Below are positions 55,204 to 62,679 of a DNA stretch of 64,000 nucleotides, one piece after another. This DNA comes from Lachnospiraceae bacterium (GTDB lineage: Bacteria; Bacillota; Clostridia; Lachnospirales; Lachnospiraceae): contig JAFZUY010000003.1 in assembly GCA_017618075.1 (NCBI GenBank), positions 109,608 through 173,607 of the forward strand. The letters run 5' to 3'. A program made the translations under genes and the position numbers. Under the pieces are notes generated by a model. The model made no database searches. It was not told the DNA's origin and was given only the letters and a program-made list of their open reading frames with translations. Position 1 is the stretch's first letter. Each line of letters starts with the position of its first letter.

Positions 55204-55241
55204 TATACCATTTGGATAAAAATAATTATACCAACAGTATA
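55204..55241. promoter_or_regulatory. Candidate XRE operators in the divergent intergenic region
   Basis: Two related inverted repeats, each with a TATACCA half: TATACCA-TT-TGGATA (55204-55218) and TATAC-CAACA-GTATA (55227-55241). They lie about 70-95 bases before the XRE start codon and about 150 bases before the HlyD-like start codon, a fitting place for regulation of both. The rest of 55135-55387 is AT-rich with no reading frame. Confidence 0.5.
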
Positions 55242-55387
55242 GCACAATATTTAAGAAACAGTTAAGAAATGCGCAAGATACAGATTAAGACTTCTAAATT
55301 TCTTTTTGGTAAATTAAGATTGCAGGACGAAAGAACTGCAGGGAATTAGAAAAGAAAGTTAATCATAAAAGAAAAGAGGGACTTAGA

Positions 55388-56764
55388 ATGAGTATCTTAA
55401 AGAAAAAAACAATGGCAATCATCGGAGGCGCACTTGCAGTGGTTGTTGCTACAGGCAGCATCGCTTCTATATATGCGAAGGCAGCCGTAAAGGTCAGCTC
55501 ATACACAATTGCCAAATCCGATATGCAGCAGGTGCTTGAATTAAACGGAACAGTAGTAAGCAATGATTCGGATATGTTTTTTGCAGACACGAATCTTAAA
55601 GTCGACAAAGTGTATTTTAAGGCCGGCGAAGAAGTTAAGAAAGGCGATTTGCTTGTATCCTTCGACAAAGCGGAAATCGACAATCAGATTGCACTCTTAA
55701 ACTTGGACGCAGAAGCCAAGGAAGGCAGTTACCAGAACGCGCTTCAGGTTTCAGACAAATACTCGGCACTTTACTCAGAAGCAACTAGAAACTTAAATGT
55801 ATTAAACCAGCAGATAAAAGACACTGAAGAAGCAATCATCAATAAGCAGAATGAAATCAACAAAAGATGTTCCGACCTTGCTTACGACGGAGCCAAAATC
55901 CAGGTTGCAATCGTAGACAACTCTGCAGACCCCGCATCGGACAAGTCAAAAGAACTTCAGAAACAGTTATACAACAACGCATATGTACAGAGCTACGACA
56001 GCGAACTTGTAAGACTTCAGGAAGAGCTTGGCAGATTAAATACACAGCTTGCAGGTTTTAAGGAATACAAGGCAGAAATGACCTCGCAGAAAGCAGCAAG
56101 CTACCCCGGCGTTTTAACAGAAGGCGGCAAGGCAGAGCTCGAAGCAAGCAAGGCGGCAGCAGATTTTACGATCGAAAAAGAAATCGCAAAACTCGAAAGC
56201 GCCAAGAACGGCATTAAAGCCGAATGTGACGGCGTTGTTTCCGCAGTATATGCAGAAGAAGGAAGCCTCTTAACCACAGGTTCACCAATCATTTGCGTAG
56301 ACTCTCTTGAAGATGTAATCGTAAGATGTAACGCCAACAAATATGATATAATGAGTATCGAAAAAGGCCAGAGTGTAAACGTTAAAATTCTTAACGCAGA
56401 TTACACGGGAAAAGTTACAAAGACCGACAAAATGGCAGGCATGGATGCAAGCGCGGCAAACGGCGTAGGCGTGGATGTATCACTTGATAATGCTGACGAT
56501 GTAATCCTCGGTCTTGACGTAAAGGCAAGAGTAAATACAGCATCTCTCACAGAGGTTGTAAGCGTTCCCAAAGACGCAGTTATTACCGAAGACGATAAGA
56601 GCTACGTATTTGTTTCAAAAGATAAAAAAGCCATCAAAACAAGCGTTGAAACAGGAATCAAAAACGACGATTACGTAGAGATTACCTCAGGTTTAAACGA
56701 AGGCGATATCGTGGTATGGAGCGATGCAAAAGAATTATCAGACGGAGACGAAGTACGCTTCTAA
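55388..56764 (+). CDS. HlyD/MacA-like efflux adaptor protein
   Basis: A 458-residue protein with an N-terminal membrane helix (about 8-32), a lipoyl-like domain (VDKVYFKAGEEVKKGDLLVSFD) interrupted by a long coiled coil (about residues 95-250, rich in Gln, Asn, Glu, Lys), the second lipoyl half (GVVSAVYAEEGSLLTTGSPII) and a beta-barrel region (AVITEDDKSYVFV). In Gram-positives these adaptors pair with MacB-type ABC transporters such as the next two genes, to export peptides or antibiotics. GAGGG lies before the ATG. Confidence 0.9.
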   Translation: MSILKKKTMAIIGGALAVVVATGSIASIYAKAAVKVSSYTIAKSDMQQVLELNGTVVSNDSDMFFADTNLKVDKVYFKAGEEVKKGDLLVSFDKAEIDNQIALLNLDAEAKEGSYQNALQVSDKYSALYSEATRNLNVLNQQIKDTEEAIINKQNEINKRCSDLAYDGAKIQVAIVDNSADPASDKSKELQKQLYNNAYVQSYDSELVRLQEELGRLNTQLAGFKEYKAEMTSQKAASYPGVLTEGGKAELEASKAAADFTIEKEIAKLESAKNGIKAECDGVVSAVYAEEGSLLTTGSPIICVDSLEDVIVRCNANKYDIMSIEKGQSVNVKILNADYTGKVTKTDKMAGMDASAANGVGVDVSLDNADDVILGLDVKARVNTASLTEVVSVPKDAVITEDDKSYVFVSKDKKAIKTSVETGIKNDDYVEITSGLNEGDIVVWSDAKELSDGDEVRF

Positions 56765-56788
56765 AAAATAAAAAAGCAGGAAAGAAAT

Positions 56789-57598
56789 ATGGACGGCAAA
56801 AAAGTTATTTTATCAGCAAGCAATTTATCAAAAACATTCTCGAACGAATCCGTGCAGCAGCACGTTTTGAAAAATTTGAATCTCTCGATTTACGAAGGCG
56901 ATTTCACCGTAATCATGGGAAACTCCGGATCGGGTAAAAGTACACTTCTTTACGCGCTCTCAGGCATGGATCGTCCGAGCATCGGAACGATAACATATTT
57001 TACGGACGGCAAAGAAACGGAAATCTCGCACTTTAACAACGACAAACTTGCAAGATTCCGCCGCGACCATGTCGGATTTGTATTCCAGCAGAACTACTTA
57101 AATGACTCCATGAGCGCACTCGACAACATCATGGTCTGCGGGCTCTTAAAATCAAACGGCAGAAAAGAACTCACTCAGAGAGCAAAAGGTCTTCTTGAAA
57201 AAGTAGAAATCTCCGAGAGTGATATGAGAAAATTCCCGACACAGCTTTCCGGCGGTCAGCAGCAGAGAGTAGCGGTTGTAAGAGGCGTCATCAATCATCC
57301 CGAAGTGCTTTTCGCAGACGAGCCCACAGGTGCTTTAAACTCACAGAATACCGTTAACGTACTCGACATTCTTTCTGACTTAAACAACGACGGACAGAGC
57401 ATCGTAATGGTTACACATACCATTATGGCAGCAGAACGCGGCAACAGAGTTATTTACCTTTCCGACGGTGTTATTTCCGATGAAATTTATCTTGGCAAAT
57501 ATTTAGGCGACTACAAGGATGAGAGCAATCCCAACGTGGAAGAAGCGAAGGAGAGACATAACAGATTAAAGATCTTCCTTCAGAACATGGGGTGGTAA
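56789..57598 (+). CDS. ABC transporter ATP-binding protein (MacB/BceA-like)
   Basis: A 269-residue ATPase with Walker A GNSGSGKSTLLYALSG, Q-loop VFQQNYLNDSMS, signature LSGGQQQRVAVVRGV, Walker B VLFADEPTGALNSQ and a His switch (MVTHT). This is the MacB/LolD/BceA subfamily, which powers FtsX-type permeases. AGGAAAG precedes the ATG. The permease gene follows after 1 base, and the adaptor gene ends 24 bases upstream, forming one operon. Confidence 0.95.
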   Translation: MDGKKVILSASNLSKTFSNESVQQHVLKNLNLSIYEGDFTVIMGNSGSGKSTLLYALSGMDRPSIGTITYFTDGKETEISHFNNDKLARFRRDHVGFVFQQNYLNDSMSALDNIMVCGLLKSNGRKELTQRAKGLLEKVEISESDMRKFPTQLSGGQQQRVAVVRGVINHPEVLFADEPTGALNSQNTVNVLDILSDLNNDGQSIVMVTHTIMAAERGNRVIYLSDGVISDEIYLGKYLGDYKDESNPNVEEAKERHNRLKIFLQNMGW

Positions 57599-57599
57599 T

Positions 57600-59984
57600 A
57601 TGTATCGTTATTTCTTTATTGCAAAAAACAATATGAAAAAACAGAAAGGCGATATGATTACTTTCTTTATCATGACCTTTCTGGCTGCTTTTATGCTCTT
57701 TGTCTGCCTGAATCTTTTATCAGGAACATTCCGTGTAATCGATACGAACAAAGAGACAATAAACGGCGCGGATGCATTAATTTTTAAAGAGGAAGAGCCC
57801 GTTTCGGATTTCAAATTAAAAGAAATTTTTGAAGCGAACGAAAACTTTTCCAACTACGAAGAAAACAAATATCTGGCAGCCTCTGCCAAATATCGTAAAA
57901 AAGGCAAGAAAACCTGGTCCGATTACTGGTTTAATTTTGCATCATATGAAGACGAAAGGAGCATTCATACATCCAGCATTGATGTAAGCGGCTTTTCGGG
58001 AAACGAAATAGTCATTCCGGTTTCGCTTTCATCGTCTTATAAAATCGGCGACACAATTGAAATAAAAATCGATGAAAACATTTACGAATTTAAAGTAGCG
58101 GGATTTAACGAAGATTTTATTTTTGCTTCTCCGATGAATATGAGCACATATCTTGTGTATGTTTCCGAAAAAGCGTATCAGCAGATTGAATTCGAAAATA
58201 CAAGCATAGTAACTTCCGGCAAAATGATAAAGTCCCAGCTTAGCGCAAAAGCCATTCGCCGGAATATATCCGGTCAGGAGGAACTTGAAAACGTATTCAC
58301 CGAATGGAACACATGGCATCAGAACTATCGCGCAATGCATCCCGAATACACGGAGGAACTTTCCGGAAACTTTATTCCGAGCGATATGATGACGGTTGCA
58401 AGTATGATTCTCCCTTTTATCTTTATTGCAATCATCCTGGTGTTCGCATTTATCGTCTTCGTGGTTGCGCTCGTTGTAATCGATTTTTCGGTCAGAAATT
58501 TTATCATGGATAATATGCGAAATACCGGCATAATGGAGGCAGGCGGATACACCATAAAAGAAATGATGTTAATCCTTCTCGTTCAGCTCCTTTCGGTATC
58601 CTTTGCGGGAAGTCTTTTGGGAGCCCTTACAGGTGCACTGCTTCAAAAGAAAATCGGTTTTATCATGCTGTATCTTTTAGGATTGTCATGGAATCAGAAG
58701 CCCGACTGGATCGTATTCGCGTCAGTTGTCGGAGGCATTTGCGCAATCATTACGGTGTTTACATTATTCCTCGGAAGACAGTATAAAAAGACCAGCGTAC
58801 TGGATGCGTTAAGAGGCGGAATCAATACTCACAATTACAAGAAAAACGTATTTCCTTTCGACAAGACGAATCTTCCGATTATACTGACATTGTCCCTAAA
58901 AGAAACATTCGGCAAATTCACAAGCCAGATAGGCGTTATCTTTATCATGGCAATTCTCGCATTTGCCGGAGCTATGGGCTTTGGAATATATGAGAATATG
59001 GGCAAAGACGTGGATGCGCTTTTAAGAATATCCGGCCTGGAAATATATGATGCGGATTTTACCGGCGATGCCAATATGGAAGAAACCGTAAAAGGATTTG
59101 AATGCGTTGACAGTATTCACCATGAAATCTGGATTGGACTTGATTATCAGAAGGGCAGAAAATCCAAGAACTATTCAACCAGAGTTATTTCAGACACATC
59201 AATCATGAAACCCGAATCGATGGTAGAGGGAAGATGGCCTAAATATGAGAACGAAGTGGCACTCGGTACTGCTTCAGCCAACGCAATGGGAATAAAAATC
59301 GGTGACAGTATTACAGTTAAAAACGGTGAAAATGAAGCTCAGTACTTAGTGTGCGGAATCATGCAGACCTTTAACAACATGGGTCAGATGGGCTATATGA
59401 CGGAGGAAGGCTACGAAAGAATAGGCAGCATGCCAAAAGAATACATGATAACAGTTAATTTGAAAAAGGGATATAAATTCGCGGATTTGGAAAAAGTATT
59501 CAAGGATGTTTATCCTGACACAGAATTAACCGATGAGTATGCATCAACCGGCGGCCTGTTCTCAATGCTTAAAATCTCCATTGCGAGCATCCTCATGATA
59601 ATCATGATAGTTACCGCATTTGTGGTAGGACTTGCAGAGGCGCTTTTAATCAGAACAAGAATCACAAAAGAGTGGAGAAATTTAGGAGTAAACAAAGCGC
59701 TCGGATTTTCCTCCAACCAGCTTATTGCACAGCTTATGCTTTCAAACATTCCGGCAATTTTAATCGGAATTGTAATCGGACTGGTTGCGGTAACACTCTT
59801 CGGCGACAAACTCATACTCCTTATGTATGCAATATTCGGTTTCAGAAAAGTTGCATTTGATTTATCGCTTTTCTCATACATCTGCGTGGTGCTCGTTATC
59901 GTTGGCGTGGCCATGATTGTTTCCTGGCTTAACGGCAAACGTATAAGAGACCTTGAACCCGTAAAGATGATTACTGAAGAATAA
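57600..59984 (+). CDS. FtsX-type ABC transporter permease (MacB/BceB-like)
   Basis: A 794-residue permease. There is one N-terminal membrane helix (about 18-40), an extracytoplasmic domain, three helices (about 265-400), a second N-term-like helix near 440-460, another extracytoplasmic domain and three final helices (about 650-785); this is two FtsX units in one chain. Together with the ATPase and adaptor it forms a mechanotransmission-type efflux or immunity transporter. A two-component system lies 550 bases downstream, as is common for BceAB-like detoxification modules. Confidence 0.9.
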   Translation: MYRYFFIAKNNMKKQKGDMITFFIMTFLAAFMLFVCLNLLSGTFRVIDTNKETINGADALIFKEEEPVSDFKLKEIFEANENFSNYEENKYLAASAKYRKKGKKTWSDYWFNFASYEDERSIHTSSIDVSGFSGNEIVIPVSLSSSYKIGDTIEIKIDENIYEFKVAGFNEDFIFASPMNMSTYLVYVSEKAYQQIEFENTSIVTSGKMIKSQLSAKAIRRNISGQEELENVFTEWNTWHQNYRAMHPEYTEELSGNFIPSDMMTVASMILPFIFIAIILVFAFIVFVVALVVIDFSVRNFIMDNMRNTGIMEAGGYTIKEMMLILLVQLLSVSFAGSLLGALTGALLQKKIGFIMLYLLGLSWNQKPDWIVFASVVGGICAIITVFTLFLGRQYKKTSVLDALRGGINTHNYKKNVFPFDKTNLPIILTLSLKETFGKFTSQIGVIFIMAILAFAGAMGFGIYENMGKDVDALLRISGLEIYDADFTGDANMEETVKGFECVDSIHHEIWIGLDYQKGRKSKNYSTRVISDTSIMKPESMVEGRWPKYENEVALGTASANAMGIKIGDSITVKNGENEAQYLVCGIMQTFNNMGQMGYMTEEGYERIGSMPKEYMITVNLKKGYKFADLEKVFKDVYPDTELTDEYASTGGLFSMLKISIASILMIIMIVTAFVVGLAEALLIRTRITKEWRNLGVNKALGFSSNQLIAQLMLSNIPAILIGIVIGLVAVTLFGDKLILLMYAIFGFRKVAFDLSLFSYICVVLVIVGVAMIVSWLNGKRIRDLEPVKMITEE

Positions 59985-59990
59985 AAAATA

Positions 59991-60016
59991 TGCTCGGCAG
60001 GGTAACCTTCCGGGCA
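59991..60016 (+). terminator. Probable terminator after the efflux operon
   Basis: TGCTCGG (59991-59997) pairs with CCGGGCA (60010-60016), with an inner AGG/CCT pair and GTAA loop. The following TATGTCTTTT is a weak T tract, so termination may be partial. Confidence 0.55.
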
Positions 60017-60039
60017 TATGTCTTTTGAAACGTACAACA

Positions 60040-60069
60040 TTGACAAAGTGTACACTTTGTACATATAAT
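60040..60069 (+). promoter_or_regulatory. Promoter with embedded perfect palindromic operator
   Basis: TTGACA (60040-60045), 18-base spacer, TATAAT (60064-60069). The perfect 18-bp palindrome ACAAAGTGTACACTTTGT (60043-60060) fills the spacer and overlaps the -35. A dimeric repressor bound here would block transcription; the Phd/YefM-like product of the next gene is the obvious candidate. Confidence 0.85.
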
Positions 60070-60110
60070 AAAATCAGAATAGAACCCGTGCTTATTTTAG
60101 GAGGTTTATT

Positions 60111-60533
60111 ATGGATTTATTAAATGCTACAGACGTACGCAAAAACTGGTCGGTTACTCTAGATAATGTGGCACATGAGAAACCTGCATATATAAAAAGA
60201 ACACATGACAATGTGGCTATTTTTAGCGTGGAAACCGTCAATGCAATGCTGGCCGGCTATCATTTCAATGCTAAAAGGTTCAAGGAAGCAGACGGCTCGA
60301 TTACATTAAGCGCCGTAGATCTTGATATTGTCGTAAATGAAGCGGACGAAAAGACCGCAAAGCTCAGACTCGCTGAGTACATAAAAGAATATGCAGAGGA
60401 ATTTTATTCAGACTATGCCTATTGGAGCAAAGCCCCCAATAGACAGTCGCATATTCCTTATGTTTTTAAAGCACTTACTTTGGATACAGAATCTGTCATG
60501 AACAGTATTGTAATCCGAAATGGAAGGAGATAA
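60111..60533 (+). CDS. Phd/YefM-like antitoxin-type regulator without visible toxin
   Basis: A 140-residue protein. The first 55 residues (LLNATDVRKNWSVTLDNV, then KRTHDNVAIFSVE) follow the pattern of the Phd/YefM N-terminal DNA-binding fold; the remaining 85 residues are longer than a normal toxin-binding tail and end in a region I do not recognise (YSDYAYWSKAPN). AGGAGG precedes the ATG. It starts 42 bases after a promoter carrying a perfect palindrome. In a standard toxin-antitoxin operon a RelE- or Doc-type toxin would follow, but here a response regulator starts 2 bases after the stop. Confidence 0.68.
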   Translation: MDLLNATDVRKNWSVTLDNVAHEKPAYIKRTHDNVAIFSVETVNAMLAGYHFNAKRFKEADGSITLSAVDLDIVVNEADEKTAKLRLAEYIKEYAEEFYSDYAYWSKAPNRQSHIPYVFKALTLDTESVMNSIVIRNGRR

Positions 60534-60535
60534 TT

Positions 60536-61231
60536 ATGCATTATAATTGTCTGATAGTAGATGATGAAAAAGAACTGTCTCAGATGACAGCCGAATATTT
60601 CAATATGTTTGAAGTTTCGACAGCGGTAGCGGAAAGCAAGGCAGAGTGCTTTGAGTTCCTGCAGAAAAACGATGTCGACCTCATCCTTCTCGACATAAAC
60701 TTAGGTGATGGTACCGGCTTCGAAGTCTGCAAAAAACTCAGAGAAGAAATGCAGCTTCCGATACTTTTCATAAGTGCCAGACAGAGCGATGATGACGTAC
60801 TTGTGGCGCTTTCATGTGGCGGAGACGACTATGTCAAAAAACCTTATAATCTATCGGTTTTATTAGCCAAGGTTAAGGTAAATCTTAAAAGACTCGTGCA
60901 GATGAATCCCACCATAAAAGAAACAAAAAGCGAAGACAAAGAAAGCAAAATTCTTACCCTTGATGCATCCACACTTTCCGCAATTTTTGAAGGAAAAAGA
61001 ATACAGTTAAAGGCTAAAGAATTTGCGCTTCTTGACTGCCTTTACAGACATAAAAATACGATTGTAAAAAAGGAAGTACTCTTTGACGAAGTCTGGGGAG
61101 ATACATTTTTTTCGGACAGCACGTTGAATGTTCACATCAGAAAACTCAGAGAAAAACTCGAGGACAATCCGAACGAGCCCAAACTTATCAAAACAGTATG
61201 GGGAACCGGTTATTATCTTGAAATGAAATAA
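60536..61231 (+). CDS. OmpR-family response regulator
   Basis: A 231-residue two-domain regulator. The receiver has the acidic pocket in IVDDEKE, the phospho-acceptor Asp53 in LILLDINLG, the conserved Ser/Thr in FISARQ and Lys in YVKKPYN. The C-terminal winged helix has FALLDCLYRHKN and STLNVHIRKLREKLEDNP, ending WGTGYYLE. AGGAG precedes the ATG, which directly follows the Phd-like gene. The kinase gene is 12 bases downstream. The upstream efflux operon is the likely target. Confidence 0.95.
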   Translation: MHYNCLIVDDEKELSQMTAEYFNMFEVSTAVAESKAECFEFLQKNDVDLILLDINLGDGTGFEVCKKLREEMQLPILFISARQSDDDVLVALSCGGDDYVKKPYNLSVLLAKVKVNLKRLVQMNPTIKETKSEDKESKILTLDASTLSAIFEGKRIQLKAKEFALLDCLYRHKNTIVKKEVLFDEVWGDTFFSDSTLNVHIRKLREKLEDNPNEPKLIKTVWGTGYYLEMK

Positions 61232-61243
61232 AGGATTCATTTA

Positions 61244-62554
61244 ATGAAACAATTATTCAGAATAGGATTTATCTTTACAATCATAATGGTTATTGCTCTG
61301 GGAATTTTCATCATTTTCAACTCAGAGAACCATTTTGAAGAAAGAGATCTTCTCTATTACAACGAACAACTTCATATCATCGAAGAAGCACTCGCAAACG
61401 GCGAAAAAGAAGGGAATCTTGAAAGTAAATATAAATGCCACATCATCTACGCCAAAGAAATCGAAGACGAAGAACTTTCGCGTTTATACAAAAACAACGC
61501 GCTCGTTTTAGACCTCACGGTAAATGGCGAGTATGTCGGAAAAGTTGCCTGGGATGACAACAGAAGCAATTACGATTTGATTAAAAGAGGCTTTTTCGGT
61601 GGCTCGGTATATCTCTGGGTAATCATGCTTTTATCAGGATACATCCTCCTTATTCTTTTCCATTTATCGTTTGTAAAGCCCGTAAAAGAATTGCAGAAAT
61701 TTTCCGAGGAAATAGCTAAAGGAAATTTGGATGAGCCGCTTCCGATTAAGAAAAACAATCTTTTCGGAAACTTTGTCGAAGCATTTGATCAGATGAGGGA
61801 AGAACTCAGAGATTCACGCAAGAGAGAAGTAAATGCTGAAGTAGCCAGAAAAGAAATGGTTACGGATTTAAGCCACGATATCAAGACACCAATTTCCGTA
61901 ATAAAAGTTGCGTGCGAGGTTTTGGAGGCTAAGAGCAACAAAAAGCTAAAAGAAAATTCAAACAGCGAAGAAGAAAAGAAAGATATCGAGTATACTCTCG
62001 AAAAAGTTTCAACCATCTCACAGAAAGCTGATTTAATCAGTTCGCTAATGACGAATGTTATGCATTCCACATTGGATGACATCGATAAGATCTCGGTCAA
62101 TCCGGTTGAAACCGATTCAAGAATCATAAAAGATTTCTTCGTCAATCTTAAAAACTACGGCAACATCATCATCGAAAACGAAGTTCCGGCAGGCATAGTC
62201 TATATGGACAGACTTCGTATGGAGCAGGTAATTGACAACGTGGTCGGCAACTCGCATAAGTATGCAGGCACCGATATCAGAGTCAGTTTTTCGGAAACAT
62301 CTGCGCTTTCATCCGACGGCGAAAACAAAGAGGATTTTATCCGCATCACCATAAAAGACAGCGGCAAGGGTGTAAAAGAAGACGAGTTATCGCTAATCAC
62401 GCAAAAGTATTTCAGAGGCAGCAATTCAAAGGAAAGCTCAGGCTACGGACTCGGTATGTATCTGGTTAAAAGATATATGGAATTGCAACTTGGCGGTATG
62501 GAGTATTATAACGATGACGGTTTCACGGTACAGCTTCTTTTAAAGAAGGTGTAG
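61244..62554 (+). CDS. Sensor histidine kinase
   Basis: A 436-residue kinase with two membrane helices (about 5-26 and 122-146) flanking a 95-residue extracytoplasmic sensor, a HAMP region, the H-box LSHDIKTPISVIK with phospho-acceptor His211, and an ATPase domain (NVVGNSHKYAGTDI, DSGKGVKEDEL, GYGLGMYLVKRYM). A short sensor loop of this size is not the very small loop of BceS-like kinases, so it may sense a ligand itself. It closes the Phd-like/response-regulator/kinase operon. Confidence 0.95.
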   Translation: MKQLFRIGFIFTIIMVIALGIFIIFNSENHFEERDLLYYNEQLHIIEEALANGEKEGNLESKYKCHIIYAKEIEDEELSRLYKNNALVLDLTVNGEYVGKVAWDDNRSNYDLIKRGFFGGSVYLWVIMLLSGYILLILFHLSFVKPVKELQKFSEEIAKGNLDEPLPIKKNNLFGNFVEAFDQMREELRDSRKREVNAEVARKEMVTDLSHDIKTPISVIKVACEVLEAKSNKKLKENSNSEEEKKDIEYTLEKVSTISQKADLISSLMTNVMHSTLDDIDKISVNPVETDSRIIKDFFVNLKNYGNIIIENEVPAGIVYMDRLRMEQVIDNVVGNSHKYAGTDIRVSFSETSALSSDGENKEDFIRITIKDSGKGVKEDELSLITQKYFRGSNSKESSGYGLGMYLVKRYMELQLGGMEYYNDDGFTVQLLLKKV

Positions 62555-62559
62555 AACGG

Positions 62560-62589
62560 TGCCCGGCTCACGAAGTGTGCCCGGCTCCA
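62560..62589 (+). repeat. GC-rich intergenic hairpin repeat, copy 2
   Basis: A 30-base element starting TGCCCGGCTC and ending TGCCCGGCTCCA. It holds the hairpin GGC-T-CAC-GAA-GTG-T-GCC (62565-62581). Relative to copy 1 at 34994 the central G-C pair is replaced by A-T, keeping the stem. It begins 5 bases after the kinase stop codon. Confidence 0.7.
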
Positions 62590-62601
62590 CAGATAAATAC
62601 C

Positions 62602-62630
62602 TTGATAGATTAGCCGTATTTTAGTATAAT
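62602..62630 (+). promoter_or_regulatory. Promoter of the zinc-ribbon protein gene
   Basis: TTGATA (62602-62607), 17-base spacer, perfect -10 TATAAT (62625-62630), 50 bases before the start codon. Confidence 0.85.
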
Positions 62631-62679
62631 TTATGCGTATGGGTTATACTAAAAATTATGAAACAAGAGGTATATGAAT

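Larger units (their letters stand above)
2105..62358. repeat. Dispersed 9-mer CATAAAAGA, about 30 copies across the window
   Basis: Copies found by eye on the + strand start at 2105, 4065, 6372, 7615, 12226, 17441, 19103, 22126, 28244, 29216, 29999, 32780, 33920, 42547, 44727, 45728, 51508, 55364, 58553, 60380, 60913, 62125 and 62350; reverse-complement copies start at 2178, 5287, 23435, 37040, 44998, 47982 and 55180. Six are intergenic. In genes the usual reading is Ile-Lys-Glu/Asp with ATA for Ile. The base before ATA is nearly always C. Counting was manual and may miss a few. Confidence 0.6.

Noticed and set aside
60534-62600. Toxin partner for the Phd/YefM-like gene
   Set aside because: Both strands around the gene were read for a RelE-, Doc- or PIN-like protein; only the response regulator and kinase frames are present.
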